This document shows positions 1-6,161 of a stretch of 7,652 bases of DNA, in pieces; position 1 is the stretch's first letter; every line of letters starts with the position of its first letter. The notes under the pieces are model-generated. The model had not been told where the DNA came from. It saw only the letters and a program-made list of their open reading frames with translations, and did no database searches. Origin of the DNA: Chloroflexota bacterium. Lineage in GTDB: Bacteria; Chloroflexota; Dehalococcoidia; JACQGW01. The position numbers were made by a program, and so were the translations under genes. The stretch covers positions 1 through 7,652 of the forward strand of contig JACQGW010000422.1 of assembly GCA_016199325.1 (NCBI GenBank), in the 5' to 3' direction.

Positions 1-1
1 C

Positions 2-76
2 ATCCGTTCAATCCGTTCCCCGAATCCGTTGACAGCCCGTCCTCTCGGCGCCGTCCTTGCCGTTCTTGGCATCCTT
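2..76. repeat. Imperfect 9-base repeat tract at left edge
   Basis: Two related sets of nonamers are visible. ATCCGTTCA (2-10), ATCCGTTCC (11-19) and, after a 4-base interruption, ATCCGTTGA (24-32) form the first. GCCGTCCTT (50-58), GCCGTTCTT (59-67) and GGCATCCTT (68-76) form the second, in exact 9-base phase. The tract begins at the window edge and may continue to the left. No open frame here has a recognisable protein, so I take it as intergenic minisatellite-like DNA. A repeat-rich end of a coding gene lying off the left edge cannot be fully excluded. Confidence 0.5.
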
Positions 77-244
77 CGATTCGCCCTCTCGATCCACCCT
101 GACCTCCCCGGACCCGCTCCCATGGCGGCTGGCATGATTCTTGACACTATCCCCCCTTCGGGCAGGCAACCCGAATTCCGCTTGTGAAACCAGCCGCCTG
201 TTGGACAGAAGCTGCATCGCTGTTCGTCCGCCGACTTGACCCGT
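77..244. other. Intergenic stretch with no recognised gene
   Basis: Neither strand gives a recognisable protein, and no tRNA or known RNA family is apparent. A perfect TTGACA hexamer lies at 141-146, but nothing like a -10 box follows at 16-18 bases. Open frames crossing this stretch have arginine- and serine-rich compositions typical of chance translation of GC-rich DNA. The whole gene-free stretch is 1-469. Confidence 0.5.
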
Positions 245-255
245 TATGATAGAAT
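245..255 (+). promoter_or_regulatory. Possible -10 region for the binding-protein operon
   Basis: An unusually A/T-rich island in GC-rich DNA contains two overlapping -10-like hexamers, TATGAT (245-250) and TAGAAT (250-255). It lies about 215 bases upstream of the first gene and just before a run of hairpins. No convincing -35 hexamer stands at the normal distance: TTGACC at 236-241 is too close. The call rests on base composition and position only. Confidence 0.22.
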
Positions 256-445
256 GCACGGTAGCGTGCTCGAACGGGTGCGTTGCTCTGTCGGAACGGG
301 CTGTTGAGGGGTTCCTGCTCGGCGAGGTGCGTTCGCCGAGACCGTATCTGGTGCCCGGCATACGGGCCTCGCTCCCTTGGCGATGGGGCCAAGGAGACGG
401 CGAAGTACGCCCAGCCGCAATCTACACCCGCGGTTGGGGTCGTAG
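256..445 (+). promoter_or_regulatory. Hairpin-rich 5' leader of the binding-protein gene
   Basis: Five consecutive inverted repeats can be read between the A/T-rich island and the ribosome binding site. They are GCACG/CGTGC (256-260 with 265-269), CTCGGCGA/TCGCCGAG (318-325 with 333-340, 7-base loop), CCGTAT/ATACGG (342-347 with 360-365), CCTTGGC/GCCAAGG (375-381 with 388-394, 6-base loop), and a weaker CTAC...GTAG with inner CCC/GGG (422-445). The second to fourth are nearly back to back. None is followed by a T run, so simple intrinsic terminators are unlikely. I do not recognise a known riboswitch or T-box; in particular no T-box GGGTGG-ACCGCG core is present. It may be a structured leader or chance pairing in GC-rich DNA. 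Confidence 0.3.
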
Positions 446-469
446 AGTTCGAGGAGGAACGACAAACCC

Positions 470-1762
470 ATGAGCAACGCGCCTCTGACCCGGCGAAGGT
501 TCCTTCGACGGGCGATCCTGACGACGGCCGGCCTGACGATGGCCGTGCCGCTCATCGAAGCCTGTGCGCCGACGCCGACGACGCCGCTGCCGACGACGCC
601 CGCGGTCGCGCCGACGACCGCCCCGGCCGTCGCGCCGGCAGCCGGGATGATCAAGATGGTGAGCTCGCTGCCGCGCACGGGCACCTCGAAGGCGCAGACC
701 GATACGATCGTCAACGCCTACAAGATGGCGCTCGAAGACGCGAACATGCAGGTCGGCAGCTTCAAGATCACGTATGAGGACTGGGACGACGCCACGGCCG
801 CCGCCGGCAAATGGACGGCCGACAAGGAGTCGGAGAACGCCAACAAGGCCGTGGCCGACGCCGACATCATGGTCTACCACGGCACCTACAACTCCGGCGC
901 CGCCTCTGTCGCTATCCCGATCCTGAATCGGGCCAGCCTGGTCATGATCAGCCCGGCCAACACCTGGCCCGGGCTCACCAAGCCGGGCAATTGGGAGCCG
1001 GGCGAGCCCGACAAGTACTACCCGTCGGGCAAGCGGAACTACTGCCGCGTCTGCCCCGCCGACGACCTCCAGGGCAGCATGGCCGCGGGCTGGGCGAAGG
1101 AGCTTGGCGTCAGCACGGTCTACATTCTGGACGACACCGAGCTGTACGGCAAGGGGATTGCCGACATCTTCGACAAGCAGGCCAAGGCCATGGGGCTGAC
1201 GGTCGCCGGCCACGAGTCCATCGACACGAAGGCGGCCGATTACCGGACGCTGGCGACGAAGATCAAGGGCACCGGCCCCGACCTGGTCTACTTCGGCGGG
1301 ATCGAGGATAATAACGCGGCCAAGCTCTGGACCGACCTCCGCGCGACCCTTGGCCCGGACGTCAAGCTGATGGGGCCGGATGGCATTGCCACCCAGAACT
1401 TCATCAAGACGGTCGGCCAGGCTGGGCAGGGCACCTACGTGACCTTCGGCGGCTCTTCGGTCGACCAGTACACCGGGAAGGCGGCCGACTGGCTACAGAA
1501 GTACCGCACCAAGTTCAAGGGCGACCCGGACGTCTACGCCATCTACGGCTACGAGGCGATGCTCGTCACGCTCGACGCCATCAAGCGCGCCGGCACCAAG
1601 GAACGGGAAGCCATCCGCACGGCCATGCTGGCCACCAAGGACTTCGAGGGCGTGCTCGGCCAGAAGTGGAGCTTCACCGAGACCGGCGACACGACCCTGA
1701 AGACGATGAGCGGCATGGTCATCAAGGGCGACAAGTTCGAGTTCGTGAAGTTCCTCGGCTAA
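470..1762 (+). CDS. ABC importer substrate-binding lipoprotein, branched-chain amino acid type
   Basis: This 430-residue protein is the extracytoplasmic receptor of the importer encoded downstream. It has a twin-arginine signal (TRRRFLR, residues 7-13), a hydrophobic stretch (16-29) and a lipobox-like IEAC with the lipidated Cys at 32. Glu at the position two before the Cys is unusual. A Pro/Thr/Ala linker (33-59) precedes a type I periplasmic-binding fold of the LivJ/LivK (peripla_BP_6) kind. Ligand-cleft hallmarks are SLPRTG (66-71), GTYNSG (138-143) and SPANTWPG (161-168). The start ATG is preceded by GAGGAGG at 451-457, 12 bases away. The ligand cannot be read from sequence: leucine/isoleucine/valine is the family default, but related proteins bind other amino acids, amides or urea. 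The distance to livH and the hairpins between them suggest separately tuned expression. Confidence 0.93.
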   Translation: MSNAPLTRRRFLRRAILTTAGLTMAVPLIEACAPTPTTPLPTTPAVAPTTAPAVAPAAGMIKMVSSLPRTGTSKAQTDTIVNAYKMALEDANMQVGSFKITYEDWDDATAAAGKWTADKESENANKAVADADIMVYHGTYNSGAASVAIPILNRASLVMISPANTWPGLTKPGNWEPGEPDKYYPSGKRNYCRVCPADDLQGSMAAGWAKELGVSTVYILDDTELYGKGIADIFDKQAKAMGLTVAGHESIDTKAADYRTLATKIKGTGPDLVYFGGIEDNNAAKLWTDLRATLGPDVKLMGPDGIATQNFIKTVGQAGQGTYVTFGGSSVDQYTGKAADWLQKYRTKFKGDPDVYAIYGYEAMLVTLDAIKRAGTKEREAIRTAMLATKDFEGVLGQKWSFTETGDTTLKTMSGMVIKGDKFEFVKFLG

Positions 1763-1765
1763 ACG

Positions 1766-1924
1766 GGGTTTGTGGTTTGTGGTTCGGGAAGCATCGCCTG
1801 AGCCACAAACCACACACCGGGTTTGTGGTTTCTGGTTCGGGAAGTATCGCCTGAACCACGAACCACGAACCACAAACCGGGTTTCTGGTTCGAGGTACGC
1901 CACGTGAACCAGAAACCAGAAACC
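1766..1924 (+). repeat. Three tandem hairpin modules built from heptamers, each with a 14-base loop
   Basis: Three inverted repeats lie head to tail, each module beginning with a G. Module 1 pairs 1767-1785 with 1800-1818 (19 positions, one mismatch, one G-T). Module 2 pairs 1820-1838 with 1853-1871 (19 positions, one C-C mismatch, two G-T) plus an extra heptamer at 1872-1878. Module 3 pairs 1880-1891 with 1906-1917 (12 perfect pairs) plus an extra heptamer at 1918-1924. The arms are heptamers of the form GGTTTGT or GGTTTCT ending in GGTTC, and their complements. Every loop is exactly 14 bases; loops 1 and 2 differ at one position (GGGAAGCATCGCCT and GGGAAGTATCGCCT), while loop 3 is only distantly similar. 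They fill the binding-protein/livH gap. As RNA they could protect the upstream message or reduce read-through; as DNA they resemble a REP-like repeat family. Confidence 0.88.
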
Positions 1925-1965
1925 TCGCTTCGTTGCTCCATGCTGTAGAGAGGGATGCCTGCCGC

Positions 1966-2922
1966 ATGAATATCGGCATGTTGGTCGATAATCCGTCGCT
2001 GATCCTTCAGGTCTTGATCATCGGCATCTCCAACGGCGCCGTGCTGGCGCTGGTCGCCCTCGGCTACACCATGGTCTACGGTATTATCGAGCTCATCAAC
2101 TTTGCGCACGGCGACGTCTTTATGCTCGGCACGATGATGGCGCTCACGCTGGTCCAGCTCTTCGTCCTGACGCCGCAGACGCCCGCCGGCGTCATGGTGC
2201 CGATGCTCGTGCTGACCCTCGTCGGCGCTATGGTCTCCGTCGCCGTGCTCAACGTGGCGATCGAGCGTCTGGCCTATCGACCGCTCCGCAACGCGCCCCG
2301 TCTGGCGCCGCTCATCACCGCTATCGGGATGTCGTTCATCCTGATGAACGTCGGCATGCACTGGAAAGGGCCGGGCTACGTCCGGTTCCCCGAGCTGATC
2401 CCGTCCATCGATGTGTTCAAGACGGTGCTCGGCGTCCAGACGACCATAAGCCTGACGACGAAGGACCTGTTCGTCGTCGGTTTGACGCTGCCGCTGCTCT
2501 TCGGGCTGAACTGGTTCGTCCGGAACACCCGACTTGGCAAGGCGATGCGGGCGACGGCCCAGGATCAGCAGGCGGCGACGCTGATGGGCATCGACATCAA
2601 CCTGACGATCGCGCTGACCTTCCTCATCGCCGGGGCGCTGGCCGGGGCGGGCGGCTTCATTCAGGGGCTCTACTACACCTCGGCGCGCTTCGACCTGGGC
2701 TTCCGGGCCGGGCTGATGGCGTTTACCTCGGCCGTGCTGGGCGGCATCGGCAACCTGACCGGCGCCGTCCTCGGCGGTTTTCTCATCGGCATCATCGCCG
2801 CCTTCAGCGACTTCATCTTCGACCCGCGGTGGACGCTCGTGGTGGTCTTTGGTATCCTCATCCTCATGATGGTGTTCCGGCCCGCCGGCTTACTCGGCGA
2901 GCAGACGCCGGAGAAGGTGTAG
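1966..2922 (+). CDS. livH: Branched-chain amino acid ABC transporter permease LivH
   Basis: This 318-residue inner-membrane protein is one half of the importer channel. It is strongly hydrophobic throughout, with the LivH hallmarks in order: GYTMVYGIIELINFAHGD near the N-terminus (about residues 33-50), ERLAYRPLRNAPRLAPLIT near the middle, the cytoplasmic coupling loop RATAQDQQAATLMGID (about 193-208) that contacts the ATPases, AVLGGIGNLTGAVLGG, and a terminal FRPAGLLGE. The length is close to the family norm. The ATG at 1966 is chosen because GAGAGGG at 1948-1954 lies 11 bases upstream. A TTG at 1933 in the same frame would add 11 non-conserved residues and has no good binding site; ATG 1978 is a less likely alternative. 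The stop lies 6 bases before livM. Confidence 0.95.
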   Translation: MNIGMLVDNPSLILQVLIIGISNGAVLALVALGYTMVYGIIELINFAHGDVFMLGTMMALTLVQLFVLTPQTPAGVMVPMLVLTLVGAMVSVAVLNVAIERLAYRPLRNAPRLAPLITAIGMSFILMNVGMHWKGPGYVRFPELIPSIDVFKTVLGVQTTISLTTKDLFVVGLTLPLLFGLNWFVRNTRLGKAMRATAQDQQAATLMGIDINLTIALTFLIAGALAGAGGFIQGLYYTSARFDLGFRAGLMAFTSAVLGGIGNLTGAVLGGFLIGIIAAFSDFIFDPRWTLVVVFGILILMMVFRPAGLLGEQTPEKV

Positions 2923-2928
2923 CAGGCG

Positions 2929-4083
2929 ATGGCCGGTCCAAACGCAGCGTTCGGCGTCCGCGGGCGGCCGCTCGCCTCCGAGCAGACGCGCCGCCTCCTC
3001 CTCTTCGTGGGGGTCCTGATGGTCGTGCTCGCCTACCCGCCGATCGACCGGCTGCTCAGGCTGGAGACGCTGGGCGCCGTCGTGCCCATCTTCATGTTCG
3101 TGATCCTGGCGCTCGGGCTGAACATCGTCGTCGGCTACGCCGGGCTGCTCGACCTGGGGTATGCCGCTTTCTTTGCCATCGGCGCCTATACGGCGGCGTT
3201 TCTGACCTCGCCCGTCAGCCCGCTCCCCTTCCGGACCGACTTCTGGGTGGCGATGGTCCTCAGCTTCGTCGTCGCGGCGCTCTTCGGCGTGGTGCTCGGC
3301 GCGCCCACGCTCCGGCTGCGCGGCGATTACCTCGCCATCGTGACCCTGGCCTTCGGCGAGATCGTCCCGCGCGTCTTCCTGAACGCCGAAAGCCTGACCG
3401 GGGGCGCCAAGGGGATCAAGCCGATCGGCTTCCCCACCTTCTTCGGCGTCAACTTCGTCAACAACCAGGTCGCCTGGTATTACCTGGTCATCGCCGTCGG
3501 CGCCTTTTCGGTCTGGATGATCAGCCGCCTGGCCGATTCGCGCATCGGCCGGGCCTGGATGGCGATGCGTGAGGACGAGATCGCTGCCGCCAGCATGGGC
3601 ATCAACCTGGTCACGACCAAGCTGCTGGCCTTCGCCATGGGCGCCTCCTTCTCGGGCTTTGCCGGCTCCGTGTTCGCGAGCATGTTCCAGTACATCGACC
3701 CCGGCCAGTTCGAGTTCCAGATCTCTATCATGGTGCTCTCGATGGTGATCCTCGGCGGCATGGGGAACATGTACGGGGTTGTCATCGGCGGTATCCTGCT
3801 CGCCTCCTTCGATCGCATTCTCGCCGAGCGGGCGACCGACTGGATCCACCAACTGGGCAGCCTGGTGGGCAGCGATCTCGCATGGGTCGACCTGAAGAGC
3901 TCGAAGATGATGATCTTCGGCCTGGCGCTGGTGCTGACCATGCTGCTGCGGCCTGAAGGGCTGATCCCCAATGCCCGGCGCCGCGCCGAGCTGCACGCCG
4001 CCAACAATCGGGGGGCGGTCGAGGGAGAGGCGGAACCGGCGGGTCCGGCCACGCCTCCCCGCGACGGCGCGCGTGGCCGGTAG
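2929..4083 (+). CDS. livM: Branched-chain amino acid ABC transporter permease LivM
   Basis: This 384-residue membrane protein is the second half of the importer channel. After a charged N-terminal stretch (1-21) it shows the LivM pattern: GLNIVVGYAGLLDLGYAAF (about residues 63-81), LRLRGDYLAIVTLAFGEI (about 129-146), the coupling loop MAMREDEIAAASMGIN that meets the ATPases, ILGGMGNMYGVVIGG, and LRPEGLIPNARRR close to the end. It then carries a hydrophilic tail of roughly 30 residues rich in Ala, Gly, Glu and Pro. Such tails vary in the family, and I see no domain in it. GGAGAAGG at 2910-2917 precedes the ATG by 11 bases and lies inside the last codons of livH, which suggests translational coupling. 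Sixteen bases separate its stop from the preferred livG start. Confidence 0.95.
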   Translation: MAGPNAAFGVRGRPLASEQTRRLLLFVGVLMVVLAYPPIDRLLRLETLGAVVPIFMFVILALGLNIVVGYAGLLDLGYAAFFAIGAYTAAFLTSPVSPLPFRTDFWVAMVLSFVVAALFGVVLGAPTLRLRGDYLAIVTLAFGEIVPRVFLNAESLTGGAKGIKPIGFPTFFGVNFVNNQVAWYYLVIAVGAFSVWMISRLADSRIGRAWMAMREDEIAAASMGINLVTTKLLAFAMGASFSGFAGSVFASMFQYIDPGQFEFQISIMVLSMVILGGMGNMYGVVIGGILLASFDRILAERATDWIHQLGSLVGSDLAWVDLKSSKMMIFGLALVLTMLLRPEGLIPNARRRAELHAANNRGAVEGEAEPAGPATPPRDGARGR

Positions 4084-4090
4084 AGGAGGG
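4083..4090 (+). promoter_or_regulatory. Ribosome binding site that decides the livG start
   Basis: GAGGAGGG runs from the last base of the livM stop codon. It lies 9 bases before the GTG at 4100, a normal spacing, but only 3 bases before the GTG at 4094. This favours 4100, which also makes the protein begin at ILEARQVTKAFGG, the usual position for LivG. Confidence 0.65.
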
Positions 4091-4099
4091 ACGGTGGCT

Positions 4100-4879
4100 G
4101 TGATCCTGGAGGCCCGACAGGTGACGAAGGCGTTTGGCGGCCTCGTCGCCGTGAACGCCGTCGACTTCACCATCGACGAAGGCGCCATCGTCAGCTTGAT
4201 CGGGCCCAACGGCGCCGGCAAGACGACCTTCTTCAACATCGTGGCCGGCCTCTACCCGCCGACCGGCGGGGAGATCCGCTTCGGCGGCGAGTCCCTCGTC
4301 GGGCTGCGCCCCCATCGGATCACCGGGCTTGGCATCGCCCGCACCTTCCAGAACATCCGGCTCTTCGCCAACATGACCGCGTTGGAGAACGTGCTGGTCG
4401 GGATGCATTGCCGGCTGACCACCGGGCTGGTCGGCGCCGTCCTCCGCCCGCCGTGGGTCGTTCAGGAGGAGCGGCGGGCCCGACTCCGCGCGCAGGAGCT
4501 GCTCAGGCTGGTGGGCCTGTCCCGGCGAGACGGCGAGTTCGCCAAGAATCTGCCATATGGGGACCAGCGGCGCCTGGAGATCGCCCGCGCGCTGGCAACC
4601 GAGCCGAAGCTCCTGCTGCTCGACGAGCCGACCGCCGGCATGAACCCGCAGGAGACGGACGACATCACGGCGCTCATCGGACGGCTGCGCCAGGACCTGG
4701 CGCTGACCATCCTGCTCATCGAGCACGACATGCGGGTGGTGATGGGCATCTCCGAGCGGGTGACAGTGCTGGACCACGGGACGAAGATCGCCGAAGGAAC
4801 CCCGGCCGAGGTCCAGCGCAACCCGCTCGTCATCGAGGCCTATCTCGGCCGCGCAGCGGGGGAACGATGGCACTCTTAG
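4100..4879 (+). CDS. livG: Branched-chain amino acid ABC transporter ATP-binding protein LivG
   Basis: This 259-residue cytoplasmic ATPase pairs with LivF to power the importer. All ABC motifs are present, numbered from the GTG at 4100: Walker A GPNGAGKT (35-42), Q-loop TFQNIRLF with Gln84, the LivG form of the signature LPYGDQRRLEIARAL (151-165), Walker B LLLLDEPTAGM with Asp175 and Glu176, and the switch His209 in LIEHDM. The signature has YGDQ where ordinary ABC proteins have SGGQ; a YGxQ form is normal for LivG. The frame is open far upstream into livM, but the binding site at 4083-4090 and the conserved N-terminus fix the start at 4100, with GTG 4094 as the alternative. The 3' end overlaps livF by 13 bases, so the two ATPases are probably made in coupled fashion. 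Confidence 0.94.
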   Translation: MILEARQVTKAFGGLVAVNAVDFTIDEGAIVSLIGPNGAGKTTFFNIVAGLYPPTGGEIRFGGESLVGLRPHRITGLGIARTFQNIRLFANMTALENVLVGMHCRLTTGLVGAVLRPPWVVQEERRARLRAQELLRLVGLSRRDGEFAKNLPYGDQRRLEIARALATEPKLLLLDEPTAGMNPQETDDITALIGRLRQDLALTILLIEHDMRVVMGISERVTVLDHGTKIAEGTPAEVQRNPLVIEAYLGRAAGERWHS

Positions 4880-5577
4880 AAGTCCACGACATCCACACAT
4901 ACTACGGGCACATCCACGCCATCAAGGGCATCTCGCTTGCCGTCCATCGCGGCGAGATCGTCACGCTGATCGGCTCGAACGGGGCCGGCAAGACGACGAC
5001 GCTCAAGACGATCTCGGGGCTCCATCGGCCGCGTAGCGGGACGATCACGCTCGACGGCGAGCGGCTGGATCGGCTGCCGCCGCACCGGGTTGTCGAGCGC
5101 GGCGTCTGCCAGGCGCCGGAAGGCCGGCGGATCTTCCCCCGCATGACGGTCCTCGAGAACCTGGAGATGGGCGCCTTCGCCCGGCGGGACGCCGACGTCC
5201 CGGCCGATCGCGAGCGTGTCCTGACGCTCTTCCCCCGGCTGCGGGAGCGGATCAAGCAGGTTGCCGGCACGCTCTCCGGCGGAGAGCAGCAGATGCTCGC
5301 CATTGGCCGTGCGCTGATGGCGCGCCCGAAGCTCCTGCTGCTGGACGAGCCGTCCATGGGCCTGGCGCCGATCCTTGTCGAGACGATCTTCGGCGTCATC
5401 CAGGACATCAATCGCCAGGGCACGACGATCCTGCTCGTCGAGCAGAACGCCCACATGGCGCTCTCGGTGGCCCAGCGCGGCTACGTGCTCCAGACCGGCC
5501 AGATCGTCCTCCACGACACGGCCGCCAACCTCCGCCAGAACGAGATGGTCCGGAAGGCGTACCTCGGCGAAACCTGA
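4867..5577 (+). CDS. livF: Branched-chain amino acid ABC transporter ATP-binding protein LivF
   Basis: This 236-residue cytoplasmic ATPase is the partner of LivG. Motifs in order: Walker A GSNGAGKTT (36-44), the LivF-type Q-loop region QAPEGRRIFPRMTVLENL (82-99), signature LSGGEQQMLAIGRAL (136-150), Walker B LLLLDEPSMGLAP (156-168) with Glu161, and VEQN (191-194) where most ABC ATPases have the switch histidine. PEGRRIFP and VEQN are typical of LivF rather than LivG, which separates the two calls. The length matches the family. The ATG overlaps the end of livG, with a G-rich binding site (GGGGGAA, 4858-4864) just upstream. It is the last intact gene of the operon; no clear intrinsic terminator follows. 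Confidence 0.95.
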   Translation: MALLEVHDIHTYYGHIHAIKGISLAVHRGEIVTLIGSNGAGKTTTLKTISGLHRPRSGTITLDGERLDRLPPHRVVERGVCQAPEGRRIFPRMTVLENLEMGAFARRDADVPADRERVLTLFPRLRERIKQVAGTLSGGEQQMLAIGRALMARPKLLLLDEPSMGLAPILVETIFGVIQDINRQGTTILLVEQNAHMALSVAQRGYVLQTGQIVLHDTAANLRQNEMVRKAYLGET

Positions 5578-5629
5578 TCCCGTCGGTGCAGAGGCACTCG
5601 ATCCGTTGTAGAATACGGCGAACTCCTGC

Positions 5630-5776
5630 TTCAGCGCGGAGACCCTGACGGACACGGCCACCTACGCGAATCCCCGGAGCTTCCCGATCGGCGTCGAGCA
5701 CGTGCTGGTGAACGGCCGGGTGGCCGTTGAGAAGGGGAAGCCCACCGGCGCCTTGGCGGGGCGAGCCATCCCGTAG
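5630..5776 (+). pseudogene. C-terminal remnant of a D-aminoacylase (amidohydrolase family 3)
   Basis: Reading frame 2 from 5630 gives 48 codons ending at TAG 5774-5776. They match the tail of N-acyl-D-amino-acid deacylases: FSAETLTDTATYANPRSF, then IGVEHVLVNGRVAVEKG, then PTGALAGRAIP. In this family the closing pattern is a Phe-Asp-Pro-type strand, D-x-ATY-x-(D/N)P, a GIEYVLVNG-like strand and TGA-x-PGR. The intact enzyme is about 500 residues and hydrolyses N-acyl-D-amino acids; here the metal-binding catalytic domain is absent. A stop at 5609-5611 closes the frame upstream, and codons 5612-5629 do not look like the family. No start codon or binding site fits. I infer a deletion that removed the body of the gene. 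Recognition is from memory of the family tail, without a search. Confidence 0.72.
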
Positions 5777-5789
5777 TTGGCAGCGCCGA

Positions 5790-6161
5790 TCACGGGCAAT
5801 CCAACGCCTTCCTGTTTAGGATGCTGTCCACCAGGGCCAGGAGCTGATCGAGGTCGAACGGCTTTGGAAGAAACGCCGACGCCGGACAGTTCGCCAGATC
5901 GGCACGGTTCGCCGCGCTCATCACGACGATGGCTGCGCGGTCGCCGCCGGGCAGATCGCGGAGCTGCCGGCACACCTCACGACCGTCGGCGCCCGGCATC
6001 ATGATGTCGAGGAGCACCAGGTCCGGCTGTTCCTGCCGAAAGAGCTCGATCGCCTGCCGGCCGTTGGCGGCGGCGACGACCGTGAAGCCCTCGTCCTCGA
6101 ACACGGCGATGAGCATGTCGAGGATTGCCAACTCGTCGTCCACGATCAAGACCCTGGTCAT
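5790..6161 (-). CDS. Stand-alone response-regulator receiver protein (CheY-like)
   Basis: This 123-residue protein is a single receiver domain with no output domain. Key residues are all present: acidic pair Asp8-Asp9, phosphoacceptor Asp52 in LVLLDIMMPG, the switch Ser82 in VVMSA, and Lys100 in the LPKPFD motif. It should accept phosphate from a histidine kinase, and then act by protein contact rather than by binding DNA. Its ATG overlaps the TGA of the KaiC-like gene by four bases (ATGA), and GGAGGAG lies just before it inside that gene, so the two are almost certainly co-translated. No kinase is visible in the window; it may lie beyond the right edge or elsewhere. The stop is 13 bases past the remnant gene on the other strand. 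Confidence 0.93.
   Translation of the reverse strand: MTRVLIVDDELAILDMLIAVFEDEGFTVVAAANGRQAIELFRQEQPDLVLLDIMMPGADGREVCRQLRDLPGGDRAAIVVMSAANRADLANCPASAFLPKPFDLDQLLALVDSILNRKALDCP

Noticed and set aside
141..146. Perfect TTGACA as a -35 box.
   Set aside because: The DNA 16-18 bases downstream is AGGCAA-like, with no -10 resemblance, and no gene follows at a sensible distance.
8..361. A 117-codon minus-strand open frame over the left intergenic region.
   Set aside because: Low-complexity, charged translation over the 9-base repeats with no recognisable domain; open frames this long are common by chance in GC-rich DNA.
246..473. A 75-codon plus-strand open frame ending in an ATGA overlap with the binding-protein start, as if a coupled upstream gene.
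   Set aside because: Its start lies inside the A/T-rich -10-like island, it has no binding site, its arginine-rich translation resembles no family, and it runs through the hairpins. The overlap is probably chance.
1766..1924. A CRISPR array or an insertion-sequence end.
   Set aside because: The repeats are inverted and hairpin-forming, the 14-base intervals are near copies rather than unique spacers, and no cas gene or transposase is present.
1933..1965. TTG at 1933 as the livH start.
   Set aside because: The extra 11 residues are not LivH-like, the preceding bases lack a binding site, and GAGAGGG at 1948-1954 fits ATG 1966.
3971..4099. An N-terminal extension of LivG into livM.
   Set aside because: The extension is an arginine/proline-rich shadow of the livM tail; the ribosome binding site at 4083-4090 and the conserved N-terminus place the start at 4100.
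2890..4900. Very long minus-strand open frames opposite livM and livG.
   Set aside because: They are antisense shadows produced by GC-rich codon use; their translations are His/Asp/Glu/Arg-rich without motifs, while the plus frames carry full family signatures.
5711..5728. AACGGCC-GGGT-GGCCGTT inverted repeat as a terminator between the convergent operons.
   Set aside because: It has no T run on either strand and lies in the conserved VNGRVAV codons of the D-aminoacylase remnant, so coding history explains it.
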